Source of the DNA: Hyphomicrobiales bacterium
GTDB taxonomy: Bacteria > Pseudomonadota > Alphaproteobacteria > Rhizobiales > Methyloligellaceae
Length of the DNA stretch: 64,000 nucleotides
Direction: 5' to 3'
Assembly: GCA_028280515.1 (NCBI GenBank)
Contig: JANQLP010000074.1
Span: forward strand, 44,598-108,597
Made by a program: the position numbers and the translations under genes
Part shown: one piece after another, positions 18,965 to 27,489 of the stretch
Position numbering within the stretch: the stretch's first letter is position 1
Layout of the letters: each line of letters starts with the position of its first letter
The notes under the pieces: model-generated
Database searches by the model: none
What the model was told of the DNA's origin: nothing
Seen by the model: the letters and a program-made list of their open reading frames with translations, nothing else

Positions 18965-19978
18965 ATGAGTAAGCAGCAAAGGACGAACTTGCAGCCCGGC
19001 GCCGCACGGCGTGATCAGCGGTTCACCCGTGATGCGTTGATTGAGATGTCTCAGCGGCGCACAAGCCGGCACTTCACAATCGTTACCCCTGATCTGGCAA
19101 AACGCGATGTCGCCATCATTGGGCAATTCAACAATGTTGAGTGTCATTCGGGGCTAAGGGTGCATGCCACGGATACGGTGGAAGCGCATGACATGCACAT
19201 GAAATGGCGGGCTCGTCCTTCCGTTGCCTTTGCGATCGTTTTGGAAGGATCTCTTGACGTTTGGCTCGGTGACCAGCCAATGCAACTCGGCCACTCTGAC
19301 CGACCGATTGGCCATATCTGGTCGCTCACCGAACCGATAGAGCTGCGCCGTGAATCACGAAAAGGCACACGGGTCCGCAAAGTCATCATCAGTGTGCCGC
19401 CGGATTGGCTCAAGTCGTTGATTCAGGACCGCGTGGCACCTGAGTCGGGGCTGCAGCAGCTCCTGAACAAGCATAGAGCAACGGCGACGTGGTCACCGTC
19501 ACGTCACGCGTTGTCGCTTGCAGAACAGATCGTAAATCCCGATGCTATGCCCAAACCGCTGCAAACCCTGGCCGCGGAGGGCAAGGCGGTTGAAATTGTG
19601 CGCGAGGCACTTGCCCATTTGCTTCTTTCCGACGAACAAGAGACAGCGCCGGAACAGAACGCGAGAGACACCGCTCGCGCGCAACAGATCCGGCGGTACC
19701 TGGAAGAGAATGTCGACAGAAGTACATCGCTGCAGGCGATAGCACACGACGTTGGTATGAGTGTCGGCGCAATGCAGGGCATCTTCAAGCGGGCCTACAA
19801 AACGACGATCGGCAACTTCAGCCGCGACCTGAGATTACGGCGCGCAAGAACTGCAATTGAGCAAGAAGGCGTGAGCATCAGCGAAGCGGCCTATCTCGCC
19901 GGCTATACGCGCCCGGCCAGTTTTTCCACGGCGTTCAAACGACGCTATGGCCTCTCTCCCTCGGCCGCAAAAGCCTAG
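18965..19978 (+). CDS. AraC-family transcriptional regulator
   Basis: A 337-residue AraC-family protein. The N-terminal sensor part (about 40-160) carries a cupin-like pattern (SVAFAIVLEGSLDVWLGDQPMQLG) as in PchR/YbtA-type siderophore regulators. The C-terminal DNA-binding part has two helix-turn-helix motifs (SLQAIAHDVGMSVGAMQGIFKRAYKTTI; ISEAAYLAGYTRPASFSTAFKRRYGLSP). It is divergent from the receptor/ABC/TonB operon. The 21-bp-phased repeat between them is the likely binding site, so it probably activates the operon when the cognate iron chelate enters. Confidence 0.92.
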   Translation: MSKQQRTNLQPGAARRDQRFTRDALIEMSQRRTSRHFTIVTPDLAKRDVAIIGQFNNVECHSGLRVHATDTVEAHDMHMKWRARPSVAFAIVLEGSLDVWLGDQPMQLGHSDRPIGHIWSLTEPIELRRESRKGTRVRKVIISVPPDWLKSLIQDRVAPESGLQQLLNKHRATATWSPSRHALSLAEQIVNPDAMPKPLQTLAAEGKAVEIVREALAHLLLSDEQETAPEQNARDTARAQQIRRYLEENVDRSTSLQAIAHDVGMSVGAMQGIFKRAYKTTIGNFSRDLRLRRARTAIEQEGVSISEAAYLAGYTRPASFSTAFKRRYGLSPSAAKA

Positions 19979-20089
19979 CAGGCAGGTACAAAAGTCACAC
20001 GGAAAGCGATCATTGGCACAGCCCTAGGGCGCAACGGTGTCGACGCTATTGCCAACCGGACCATCGACAAAACAACAAAGGTGAATTCA

Positions 20090-20503
20090 ATGAGACGATT
20101 GGCACTCGGATTGGCATTCCTGGCGTTGTGGGTGACACCAGCTCTGACAGAAGAAGGAGCGCTGCACATCGAGCTGAATAAGCTGGAGCCGAATGATGAA
20201 TCGTGCCGCGCCTATCTGCTGCTGCAAAATGGCCTCGATGCTGACTTTCAGTCGCTGAAGCTCGATATCGTTATGTTCGATGGCGATGGTGTGGTGTCGA
20301 AACGGTTGGCCGTGGAAGCGGCACCACTTCCGGCCGGCAAAACCAGCCTTAAGGTCTTCAATGTTGCTGGCTTGCCTTGTGCGGGAATCAGACGGGTTCT
20401 CTTGAACGCCATCCTGTCCTGCGTCGATGCGAATGGCCCCAGAAGCGGTTGTATGTCTGCGGTCGAGACCGCTGCTCGCGGCCCTGTCCCATTAATCAAA
20501 TAG
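20090..20503 (+). CDS. Small exported protein of an iron-uptake-associated family
   Basis: A 137-residue protein with a signal peptide (RRLALGLAFLALWVTPALT, cleavage near residue 21) and a compact mature domain with two-strand patterns (LHIELNKLEPNDESCRAYLLLQNG; FQSLKLDIVMFDGDG). Four cysteines could form disulfides. The ATG at 20090 is preferred over a GTG at 20081 because AAAGGTG spans the latter. From memory, similar proteins are annotated as Tat-signal-domain proteins and occur beside exbB/exbD/tonB genes, but no twin arginine followed by the full Tat motif is seen here. It follows the AraC gene by 111 bp. Function unknown. Confidence 0.75.
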   Translation: MRRLALGLAFLALWVTPALTEEGALHIELNKLEPNDESCRAYLLLQNGLDADFQSLKLDIVMFDGDGVVSKRLAVEAAPLPAGKTSLKVFNVAGLPCAGIRRVLLNAILSCVDANGPRSGCMSAVETAARGPVPLIK

Positions 20504-20712
20504 TGCAGACATAAGCGGCACGCTTCCATTGAACAAAGCGGAACGAACTGACACCCATCCGATCAGCCGTTCCTTTGATCACGGAATGCAGTTCGGTCAC
20601 TGGCGCCAAGGCCTCGGAATGGTGCGCCACCACTGTCTCAAACAACTCGCGTTAACCGAGCCTTTTGCCTAGGCGCACTTGCATTTCGCTGCGGCACAGC
20701 CCAGACGTGTAT

Positions 20713-21780
20713 TCAGTCGCCGGCACCCGTTGCGTCGCCACGCACGCCGTCGCGCCAGTAGGCGACGCTTAGCTGTTCTCCCTTCCCCAAGCGGAACTCC
20801 TGTTTGAAGATCTGACGAAGCGCCTGGGCATTGTCATGTTCGCCACCAAACCAGCCGTAGCGAACGGTAGCCTCAGCACCCATCTTCCGTACCACATCGG
20901 CAATGCCGGCCCGGAAGCTATCGCGGGGCAGAGTCGTCACTTTCAGCGGCGAAGGTGGCAGGTAGTCAGAAACATTCGCCCCACCCGGCCATGCGACGAC
21001 CACATTGCCCTGCGCATCCGCACCTAGGCCCTCCAAGATTCGCGCGATGGCGGGCAGTGCCGTCTCGTCGCCGGCAAACAGCAGACCGTCCCGCTGCACC
21101 GGAATCGCGCCGCCGCCAGGTCCCATGACGCCAATGCGATCGCCCTTCGTTGCCTTGCTGGCCCAATCCGAAATCATCCCACCGGCATGCTGGACAACGT
21201 CAATGTCGACCTCATGAAGCTCTGGTCGCAAGGCACGGATCGTGAAATAGCGGACATGCAGACGATCAGGCCCATCGGGCCAACGGGTCACGCCGTTGGC
21301 GCCAACTGTCGGCCATGCAGGATCACGGGTCCTGTCCATGGGGATCATTAGTTTCACATGGAGTCCATCCTGGGCCAGACGGACGACGTCATCACCCGAC
21401 AGCGTCAGGCGCACCATGTTGGCACATGGTTGCGTGCGGTTGATCAGCGCCAACGGTCGGAAGTTCAATGGTTGCGCGGTGGCTTCGCCGATGCCGCTCC
21501 AGCGCAGCGCTTCGCCAGCAATCGGGTCGACCTCGACGACATGCATAGCCACAGCTTCTTTCAAGAAGAAAAGCATGTTGCTGCTCGGTGCCGCGATGCT
21601 TACCGTCAGCGACTCCAAGTTTTGGCGGATGTCGAGCGTACAGCCCTCGTGGTGGAACCGTACATGATTGTCGGCCACGTGCTCCAGATCGATGCCGTGT
21701 TGGGCGATGTGCGATGTCAGATGCCCGAACACTGCCGATGGGTCGGGCAACCTTACTTCGGTGTGCGCGTCGATAGTCAT
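20713..21780 (-). CDS. Siderophore-interacting protein with N-terminal DUF2218 domain
   Basis: A 355-residue fusion. Residues about 10-105 match DUF2218 (AVFGHLTSHIAQHGIDLEHV, NMLFFLKEAVAMHVVEVDP). The rest is a siderophore-interacting protein of the ViuB/YqjH type, a flavin-dependent ferric-siderophore reductase: RLTLSGDDVVRL, the FAD-binding stretch RYFTIRALRPELHEVDIDVVQH, GDRIGVMGPGGG and a C-terminal FAD/NAD(P)H-like domain with GDETALPAIARILE. It releases iron in the cytoplasm by reduction. The start at 21780 overlaps the MFS stop by 4 bp; a longer frame lies inside the MFS gene and is rejected. Confidence 0.93.
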   Translation of the reverse strand: MTIDAHTEVRLPDPSAVFGHLTSHIAQHGIDLEHVADNHVRFHHEGCTLDIRQNLESLTVSIAAPSSNMLFFLKEAVAMHVVEVDPIAGEALRWSGIGEATAQPLNFRPLALINRTQPCANMVRLTLSGDDVVRLAQDGLHVKLMIPMDRTRDPAWPTVGANGVTRWPDGPDRLHVRYFTIRALRPELHEVDIDVVQHAGGMISDWASKATKGDRIGVMGPGGGAIPVQRDGLLFAGDETALPAIARILEGLGADAQGNVVVAWPGGANVSDYLPPSPLKVTTLPRDSFRAGIADVVRKMGAEATVRYGWFGGEHDNAQALRQIFKQEFRLGKGEQLSVAYWRDGVRGDATGAGD

Positions 21781-23027
21781 GTTGAAGCAGCTGCCTCCTT
21801 CGACGGCGAGCGACTGGCACGAAGCGCCACGATGCACCCGCCAAGCGATCCCATGGCCGCGGCGGCGAGAATGGCCGGATAGCCGATCAAGTCGATCAAG
21901 CTCGTGCCAATGCCGGCGAACACCAGAATGCAAACGCCCTCGATGCCGATGAAGGCAGCGAGGTCCGTGGCCTTCTGCCCTTCGGAACACATGGACATGA
22001 TCAAACTGCGAGCAGCCGTAAAACTGGCAAAGGTCAAGCCGTTGGCGATGATCGCAAATACCGCCGCCGGTACCGGTTCGACGCCGCTAGAAAACCGCAT
22101 AGCGAAAACGGCACATAGAAGCGCTGCACCGACCCCAATGCCGGCGAGGCAGACAAAACCGCCCCAACGGGCCACGATCGGACGCGCCGTTAGAGCGCAA
22201 ACGAAGCCGGCCGCATTACCAAGCACCAAACCGATAAAGCCCGCCTCGGCGACGCTGTAGCCTGCATCGACCAAAACAATCGACTTGAAGCCGTAGGTCA
22301 GGATCAGACCCATCGAGACAAGCACTGTCGTCATCAGAAGATGTCGTGTGTTGTGACGGCGCAAGATCGAGAACTGGCTCCAGAACGGCGCCGGTTTCTC
22401 AGGCAGTGGACTACCAGCGTCGAGACGTAGCACTGTGAGCAGTGCCAGGCTGGCCGCGGCAAGCCCGACCAGAGCGCCGACTGTCGCGGCCCAACCGAGA
22501 TCGGCCATGAGGTACAGAACGCCGGCGCCCAGCAAGAGGCCGCCGAAGCCGGCTGACGCTGCCTGCACAGCAGCGCCTGCAGGCCGATCGGTCGGCGCCA
22601 GCTTCTCGACCATCAATCCACCGGTCGCCGTCATCTGTGTCGCGACGCCGATCGTCATGACGAACGCGATCGCTATCACGACGAACGGCATGGTTGCGGG
22701 ATCGGATAGTGCCAGAGGCACCAGGGCGATCACCGACATGGCATGACCTCCCAGGATCCAACCACGAAAGTGTCCTATCCGGGGAGAGCCGATGCGGTCG
22801 ATCAGCGGCGCCCAGAGGAAGCGCATCACATATGGGATCGCCACGATGTAGATAAGCCCGATCACCTGCGCCGGGTGTCCGGCCTCGCGCATGAAGAGAG
22901 GAATTCCATGCACGACAAACTGGGCAAGGACGGCCTGCATGACGACGAGAAACCCTACCGTCGCAATCAGACCGCGCGGCGTTGTCGGCGCTGCCGAGCC
23001 GGCGGTGTCGATATTCACCCCGCTCAC
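21777..23027 (-). CDS. MFS transporter, RhtX/FptX-like siderophore importer
   Basis: A 416-residue major facilitator with about twelve membrane segments. It shows the PWTIKFLWSP-like pattern of the AmpG/RhtX group (here IPYVMRFLWAPLIDRIG) and a loop with LAPTDRPAGAAVQAASAGFGGLLLGAG. RhtX/FptX-type carriers bring intact ferric siderophores across the inner membrane as single-protein permeases. It is placed 5 bp after a receptor gene and overlaps a siderophore reductase, forming a complete uptake and release module. A paralogue is at 29568-30818. Confidence 0.88.
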   Translation of the reverse strand: MSGVNIDTAGSAAPTTPRGLIATVGFLVVMQAVLAQFVVHGIPLFMREAGHPAQVIGLIYIVAIPYVMRFLWAPLIDRIGSPRIGHFRGWILGGHAMSVIALVPLALSDPATMPFVVIAIAFVMTIGVATQMTATGGLMVEKLAPTDRPAGAAVQAASAGFGGLLLGAGVLYLMADLGWAATVGALVGLAAASLALLTVLRLDAGSPLPEKPAPFWSQFSILRRHNTRHLLMTTVLVSMGLILTYGFKSIVLVDAGYSVAEAGFIGLVLGNAAGFVCALTARPIVARWGGFVCLAGIGVGAALLCAVFAMRFSSGVEPVPAAVFAIIANGLTFASFTAARSLIMSMCSEGQKATDLAAFIGIEGVCILVFAGIGTSLIDLIGYPAILAAAAMGSLGGCIVALRASRSPSKEAAAST

Positions 23028-23032
23028 CAGGC

Positions 23033-25174
23033 TCAGAACCTCATCGTCAAGCTGGCACCGAAGGTGCGAGGCGACGTGACAGCGGAAAAGTTTGTCACAC
23101 GTGTCGTCTCACCGGTTTCGTCGAACAGGTTATTGACGAATACACGTGCGGTGACATCGTCCTGCTCAAACCCCAATCCAACGTCGACCAGCGTGTAGCC
23201 GCCGATCCTCTGTGCATCGACATTGTTGAAGTCGTTGAAGGACTCGCCGACGTAGGTAACGTTCAGATCGACACTAAAGCCGGGTACCGCACCGGGGTAA
23301 TAGACGGCGCCCGCATTGACTGTAAGGTCCGGGTCCTTGCCGAACTCATTGCCCAGCAGCGCAGGGTTGGTCGCTGTCGACTCGGTAATCTCAGTTCGCA
23401 GGAGGCCTATCCCGCCGCGCAATGTGATCTCCGGCGTAATCGCCGCCCGCCCGTCGAACTCGGCGCCATAAGTCTCGCCTTCCGGCAGGTTCACCACCTG
23501 GATGCTGAACCGATTGCCAGGTTGTGTTTCCAGGAAGAACTGAGGGTCATCGTACTGGCTGAAGAATGCCGTTGCGCTGAAGCTGTATCGGCGATTTGCC
23601 GACTCGAACCGATAACCGGCCTCGTAAGTCCATACGCTTTCGTCCTTGTAGATGTACGGCGCACCGGTGAAGAAGTTGATCGCCGAACCGCCGGCGTTCC
23701 AGCCCTTCCGTGCACTGGCGCTAATCGACTGCGTCGGCGTTAGGGCAAAGCGTAGGCCGGCCGACGGCAGAAACACGGTTTCCGTCTCGTCGTATTGCGT
23801 GGTCGCTGCTGGAATGTTGAAAGGTGGGGTACTCAGCAGGTTCGAAAACGTCGTTCGCGAGTCCTTGTTCCAGATAACGCGACCGCCAGCGAGCAGATCC
23901 AGGCGATCGGTAATGCCAACGGTCAGATCGGCAAACGCCGATGCCGTTTCTGTCTCGCCGTCGGCCGTCAGCGCAGCGATACCACGTGGCAATACCGGCG
24001 GTATGACATTGTCGATCCGTACGTCCTGCTCACGATACGTGTAACTGGCACCAATCAGTCCTTTCACGCGGTCTTCTGCAGTGCCAAGCTCAAACAGCAG
24101 GTCCTGATTGAAAACGTCTTCGTTGAAATCGAAGAAGAAATTCTGTGGCTGCGCAGGCAGGCTTTCGAAGTCAGCAGTCGCGAAACTGCCGATAGCCCGG
24201 ATTTTGCCGACGTCGCCGACCTGGTAACTGGCATCGACTGCCGCGGTCCATGACAAGGTGTCGAAGATACGCAAACCACCGGTGACATAGTCGATGTCGC
24301 GGTCGGAAAACGAACGGGTACGTCCGTCGGAGAAACCGGTACTCTGAACCGTGCCCCGGGTTTGTGGAACGGTGCCGTCCTGAACTTCGGCGATGCCGAG
24401 AATACTAAGGGGGCCACCTTCGCCATCTGGCGTCAGCAAGACTTTCGTCCTTACGCGGGTACTCTCGAAGTCGTTGACGTCTGAAGGATCAATGCCGACG
24501 GGTGCGTTCACGATGTTTCGCGCATCTTGTCCACCGCGGTGCTCGAAGGTGCCGCGAACGGCCAGAATGCCGTCGACAACACCGCCCGAAGCCATGGCGT
24601 TCAATCCATATGTCGGTCCATGAAACTCATCGAACTCGGTGACCGTCTGACCGACCGCCTCCGGCTCGAACGTCGGATCAGCCGTTTTCAGCACGATCGC
24701 GCCGCCGATGGCCGACCGACCCCGCAAGGTCGTCTGCGGTCCGCGTAGCACTTCCGCCTGTTCCACATCCCAAAGACTGGTGAAGTCCGCATTCGGAACG
24801 CTCGCCGGCCGCGCGATCTCATCGACGATCAAAGGCACGCGTGGCAAAGTGCCACCCAAGGCCGTGTTGGCGAGCCCTCCCGGGCCGCCGCCCTCGACAC
24901 CGCGAATGTTCGGCAGCTCGCTCACACTGCGCGTATGGACATTGGGTGCTGAGCGGATGATGTCGTTTACATCCTGTCCCGCCGCTCGCTCTACATCGTC
25001 GATCGTATAGACCGAGACGCTACTGTTGGTTTCGAGGATCGATGTGTCACGTCGCTCGCCAGTGACGACAATGGGGTCCAGGATCCGTATCGTCGACTCC
25101 TGTGCCAGTACGGGCGCGACAGAGCTTGCTATCGCCACGCCAAGGCCTGGCACCAAACGCTTGAAACTTGGCAT
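23033..25174 (-). CDS. TonB-dependent siderophore receptor
   Basis: A receptor of 713 residues from the ATG at 25174, which follows GGAAGG at short spacing; an in-frame ATG at 25195 would add seven residues. A signal peptide ends at VLAQ. The TonB box (DPIVVTG) leads into the plug (NSSVSVYTIDDVERAAGQDVNDIIRSAPNVHTR; RVPLIVDEIARP; EVLRGPQTTLRGRSAIGG), and the barrel ends in MRF. It is the first gene of the receptor, MFS, siderophore-interacting-protein operon. The AraC-type gene at 25276 lies directly upstream in the same orientation with an 80-101 bp gap. The ligand is unknown. Confidence 0.93.
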   Translation of the reverse strand: MPSFKRLVPGLGVAIASSVAPVLAQESTIRILDPIVVTGERRDTSILETNSSVSVYTIDDVERAAGQDVNDIIRSAPNVHTRSVSELPNIRGVEGGGPGGLANTALGGTLPRVPLIVDEIARPASVPNADFTSLWDVEQAEVLRGPQTTLRGRSAIGGAIVLKTADPTFEPEAVGQTVTEFDEFHGPTYGLNAMASGGVVDGILAVRGTFEHRGGQDARNIVNAPVGIDPSDVNDFESTRVRTKVLLTPDGEGGPLSILGIAEVQDGTVPQTRGTVQSTGFSDGRTRSFSDRDIDYVTGGLRIFDTLSWTAAVDASYQVGDVGKIRAIGSFATADFESLPAQPQNFFFDFNEDVFNQDLLFELGTAEDRVKGLIGASYTYREQDVRIDNVIPPVLPRGIAALTADGETETASAFADLTVGITDRLDLLAGGRVIWNKDSRTTFSNLLSTPPFNIPAATTQYDETETVFLPSAGLRFALTPTQSISASARKGWNAGGSAINFFTGAPYIYKDESVWTYEAGYRFESANRRYSFSATAFFSQYDDPQFFLETQPGNRFSIQVVNLPEGETYGAEFDGRAAITPEITLRGGIGLLRTEITESTATNPALLGNEFGKDPDLTVNAGAVYYPGAVPGFSVDLNVTYVGESFNDFNNVDAQRIGGYTLVDVGLGFEQDDVTARVFVNNLFDETGETTRVTNFSAVTSPRTFGASLTMRF

Positions 25175-25275
25175 CAACCCTTCCGAGAGAACCATTCGGT
25201 TCGTTATAGGAAGGGGGCAGGTGAACGTGCCATCGCAATGGCCTGTCCAATCCGGCCAAAAATCTGCCTGATCGG

Positions 25276-26316
25276 TCAGTCGTGGCTGGCGCGATACTGA
25301 CGTGGGCTCTGGCCGAAGTGTCGCCGAAACGCCCGCGCAAAGGCCTCCGGCGTTGCATAGCCCATTTCATCCGCGACCCATGACACTGGCAGATCGCTAT
25401 GCAGCAACTCCTTGGCAGCCTCCATGCGCCGGCTGGCGATGTAAGCGCCGACAGATTGACCAACGGTGTCGTGGAAAACCCGTTTCAGCCGGCTGGCGCT
25501 GACGCGCACCGAATGAGCCAGGCCATCGATCGTCGGCGGGTGGCCCAGCGTGGCCTCGATGACATCAAGTGCATGGGCGACCAGTTGTCGGTCTCCAGAA
25601 ACCTCCGGCACGTGTTCTTGGTCGAGTGCAGCGAGCGTATCCACGAGGATTGACCGTGCCAGAGCTTCCATGCGCAGCTTTGCGCCGGGCTGTTCAGGAT
25701 CGGCGTACAGCAAGCGCGCAAAACTGAGCCGCTGGTCATTTTCCGATTCCAGGACCTGATCGGCTCGCCCATCGATCAGTGTCAGTGCCTGCCGCGCCAG
25801 CTCGGGCTCCATGATCGCGAGCGTGCACAAGAATTCTCGGGAATACACAATGGTCACCGCGGACAGGCTGCCCTGAGGTGGGATCTCGACGCTCCACTTC
25901 GACGACTCGGCAATGCCGGTAACCTTCACCATGCCTTCGGCGATCGTGCTACCGCGATGCGGCGCCGTGAGTTCCCGGGACCGTGTTGTGCCGGTCAAGC
26001 GGCCTTCGATATGTAACCCTGGCGGCGCAATAGACACCGCATTCATTTGCCGCAATCCCCGCGCAGCGACCATCAATACGGAAACACCGCCGAACAGCTT
26101 TGCCCCACGCATGGCGCCAGTCGCGAAAACGCCATCGGATTGGGCGATCGAGACGCGACTGGGGTCACCCAGTACGTTGTCTACCAGGCGACGGACCCTC
26201 GACGTCGTAATGTCCTTTGGATGGTCCGGCGTTCCGCCCAACAGGCGCGTGGCGCCCCCCCGTCTTGACGATCGAGCGTCAGCCGCGCGGGCCGGTGAAC
26301 TTTCATCGAGGCTCAT
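25276..26316 (-). CDS. AraC-family transcriptional regulator
   Basis: A 346-residue AraC-type protein. Its N-terminal half (about 35-240) is a ligand-sensing region without a clear cupin signature. The C-terminal two helix-turn-helix motifs are TIDGLAHSVRVSASRLKRVFHDTVGQSV and VSWVADEMGYATPEAFARAFRRHFGQSP. Its position directly before a receptor operon on the same strand suggests it activates that operon. The upstream gap (26317-26371) to the next AraC gene is only 55 bp, so the two regulators may be co-transcribed. Confidence 0.9.
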   Translation of the reverse strand: MSLDESSPARAADARSSRRGGATRLLGGTPDHPKDITTSRVRRLVDNVLGDPSRVSIAQSDGVFATGAMRGAKLFGGVSVLMVAARGLRQMNAVSIAPPGLHIEGRLTGTTRSRELTAPHRGSTIAEGMVKVTGIAESSKWSVEIPPQGSLSAVTIVYSREFLCTLAIMEPELARQALTLIDGRADQVLESENDQRLSFARLLYADPEQPGAKLRMEALARSILVDTLAALDQEHVPEVSGDRQLVAHALDVIEATLGHPPTIDGLAHSVRVSASRLKRVFHDTVGQSVGAYIASRRMEAAKELLHSDLPVSWVADEMGYATPEAFARAFRRHFGQSPRQYRASHD

Positions 26317-26371
26317 GTCAGCTTCTACTCTCGATCTATTCTACGCCGACCCGCAGCGCCTTCGCGCGACC

Positions 26372-27331
26372 TCAGTGATGGCGCCGCCAGGCACTGGGCG
26401 ATATCCCCGTGCGGCGCTTGAACACCTTGGCGAAGTGACTGGGCGTGCTGTAGCCGACAGCGAGAGCCGCTTCGGTCACATTGAGATCGTCGTCGACCAT
26501 CAGGCTCTGTGCGGCAGTAATGCGCGTGCGCTCCAAATGGTCATGCACCGTACGGCCAAGAAACGTTCGAAAACCTAGCTTCAGCTTACGCTCGTTGATA
26601 CCGGCCTCCCGCGCCAACTCCGCGATGGTCCACGGTTCGCTATAACGATGCGTCAGTATTTCGACCGCTTCTTGAACCCTAATCAGGTCCGCTTGCCGAA
26701 GCGTGGCCGGCAATGGCGGGTCCTCTTCGCAAAAAGCAATAATGCGCGACAACAGTTCAAGTGCTTTGGCCTGCATATAGACACGCCGGGCGGTACCGAC
26801 CATTCGACAGGACATGACGTCGTCAGCGATGCGCCTCAGTGGTGCGCTGGCCTGCCGTCTCATCAACAGCGCATCATGCACGCTGCCATGATCGCTAAAC
26901 GCACGCATCAGGCAGCCGAGCGACTGCAATCCGAAACTATCGAGCAACGACGGTGCGAACCGGAAATCGATCCCGAACATATGGCTTCCGGCATTAACCT
27001 GGTTCAAACCCCTCGTCGGGTGTTGAGCGTGAAACAGGAATACGGAACCTGGGACAATCTCAAGTGCCGGCCCGTTGTCCAGCGACAGATGACCCGACCC
27101 GTTTAGAAAGACGCTGATGCTGAACGTCGGCGGGCCCTGAACGAATACGACTTCTTCGCAGTCCGCGCGATAGTCGAACCGATTAAGATGCCAACCCTCG
27201 TCAATCTGCTCCGAGCACAGGCTGTCGCTCCAGCCCGCCGGCGGCAAATGGTCCTCCATCGGAACGAGCTGGAACCCTTCTGAAAGGCGATAGTTCGGCG
27301 GCGTATTGTCCATCTGAGCCTGATTTTTCAA
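26372..27331 (-). CDS. AraC-family regulator, PchR/YbtA-like
   Basis: A 319-residue AraC-type protein. The N-terminal part has the cupin-like pattern of PchR (VQGPPTFSISVFLNGSGHLSLD, PGSVFLFHAQHPTRG), and the C-terminal part has WTIAELAREAGINERKLKLGFRTFLGRTV and VTEAALAVGYSTPSHFAKVFKRRTGISP. PchR-type proteins sense an intracellular ferric siderophore and activate its uptake genes. It is divergent from the receptor at 27490, with two 21-bp-phased repeats in between, and precedes a second AraC gene on its own strand. Confidence 0.92.
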   Translation of the reverse strand: MKNQAQMDNTPPNYRLSEGFQLVPMEDHLPPAGWSDSLCSEQIDEGWHLNRFDYRADCEEVVFVQGPPTFSISVFLNGSGHLSLDNGPALEIVPGSVFLFHAQHPTRGLNQVNAGSHMFGIDFRFAPSLLDSFGLQSLGCLMRAFSDHGSVHDALLMRRQASAPLRRIADDVMSCRMVGTARRVYMQAKALELLSRIIAFCEEDPPLPATLRQADLIRVQEAVEILTHRYSEPWTIAELAREAGINERKLKLGFRTFLGRTVHDHLERTRITAAQSLMVDDDLNVTEAALAVGYSTPSHFAKVFKRRTGISPSAWRRHH

Positions 27332-27348
27332 CCCTTTCAGATATTAAT

Positions 27349-27363
27349 GCGATTAATAATCTT
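27349..27363. promoter_or_regulatory. Fur-box-like palindrome between AraC and receptor genes
   Basis: The stretch contains GATTAATAATC (27351-27361), a perfect 5-1-5 palindrome, inside a wider TGCGA...TCGCA inverted repeat ending at 27369. It is about 18 bp upstream of the AraC-type start at 27331. The match to a 7-1-7 Fur consensus is moderate, so the call is tentative. Confidence 0.4.
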
Positions 27364-27373
27364 TCGCAACAAA

Positions 27374-27408
27374 GTCCCGATCGCGACCATTTTCGTCCCG
27401 ATTGCGAC
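27374..27408. promoter_or_regulatory. Direct repeat with 21-bp phasing, candidate PchR-type operator
   Basis: GTCCCGATCGCGAC (27374-27387) and GTCCCGATTGCGAC (27395-27408) match at 13 of 14 positions and start 21 bp apart. They lie about 80 bp before the receptor start at 27490 and about 43 bp before the divergent AraC-type gene, where an activator bound as a dimer could serve the receptor promoter. Confidence 0.55.
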
Positions 27409-27489
27409 AGCGAAGCCCTCAGCGACCGACTAACCCTCCCGTCAAAGCAGGGACTGAATACCGACGCGGAAAGAAAAGGGGTTCAGATA

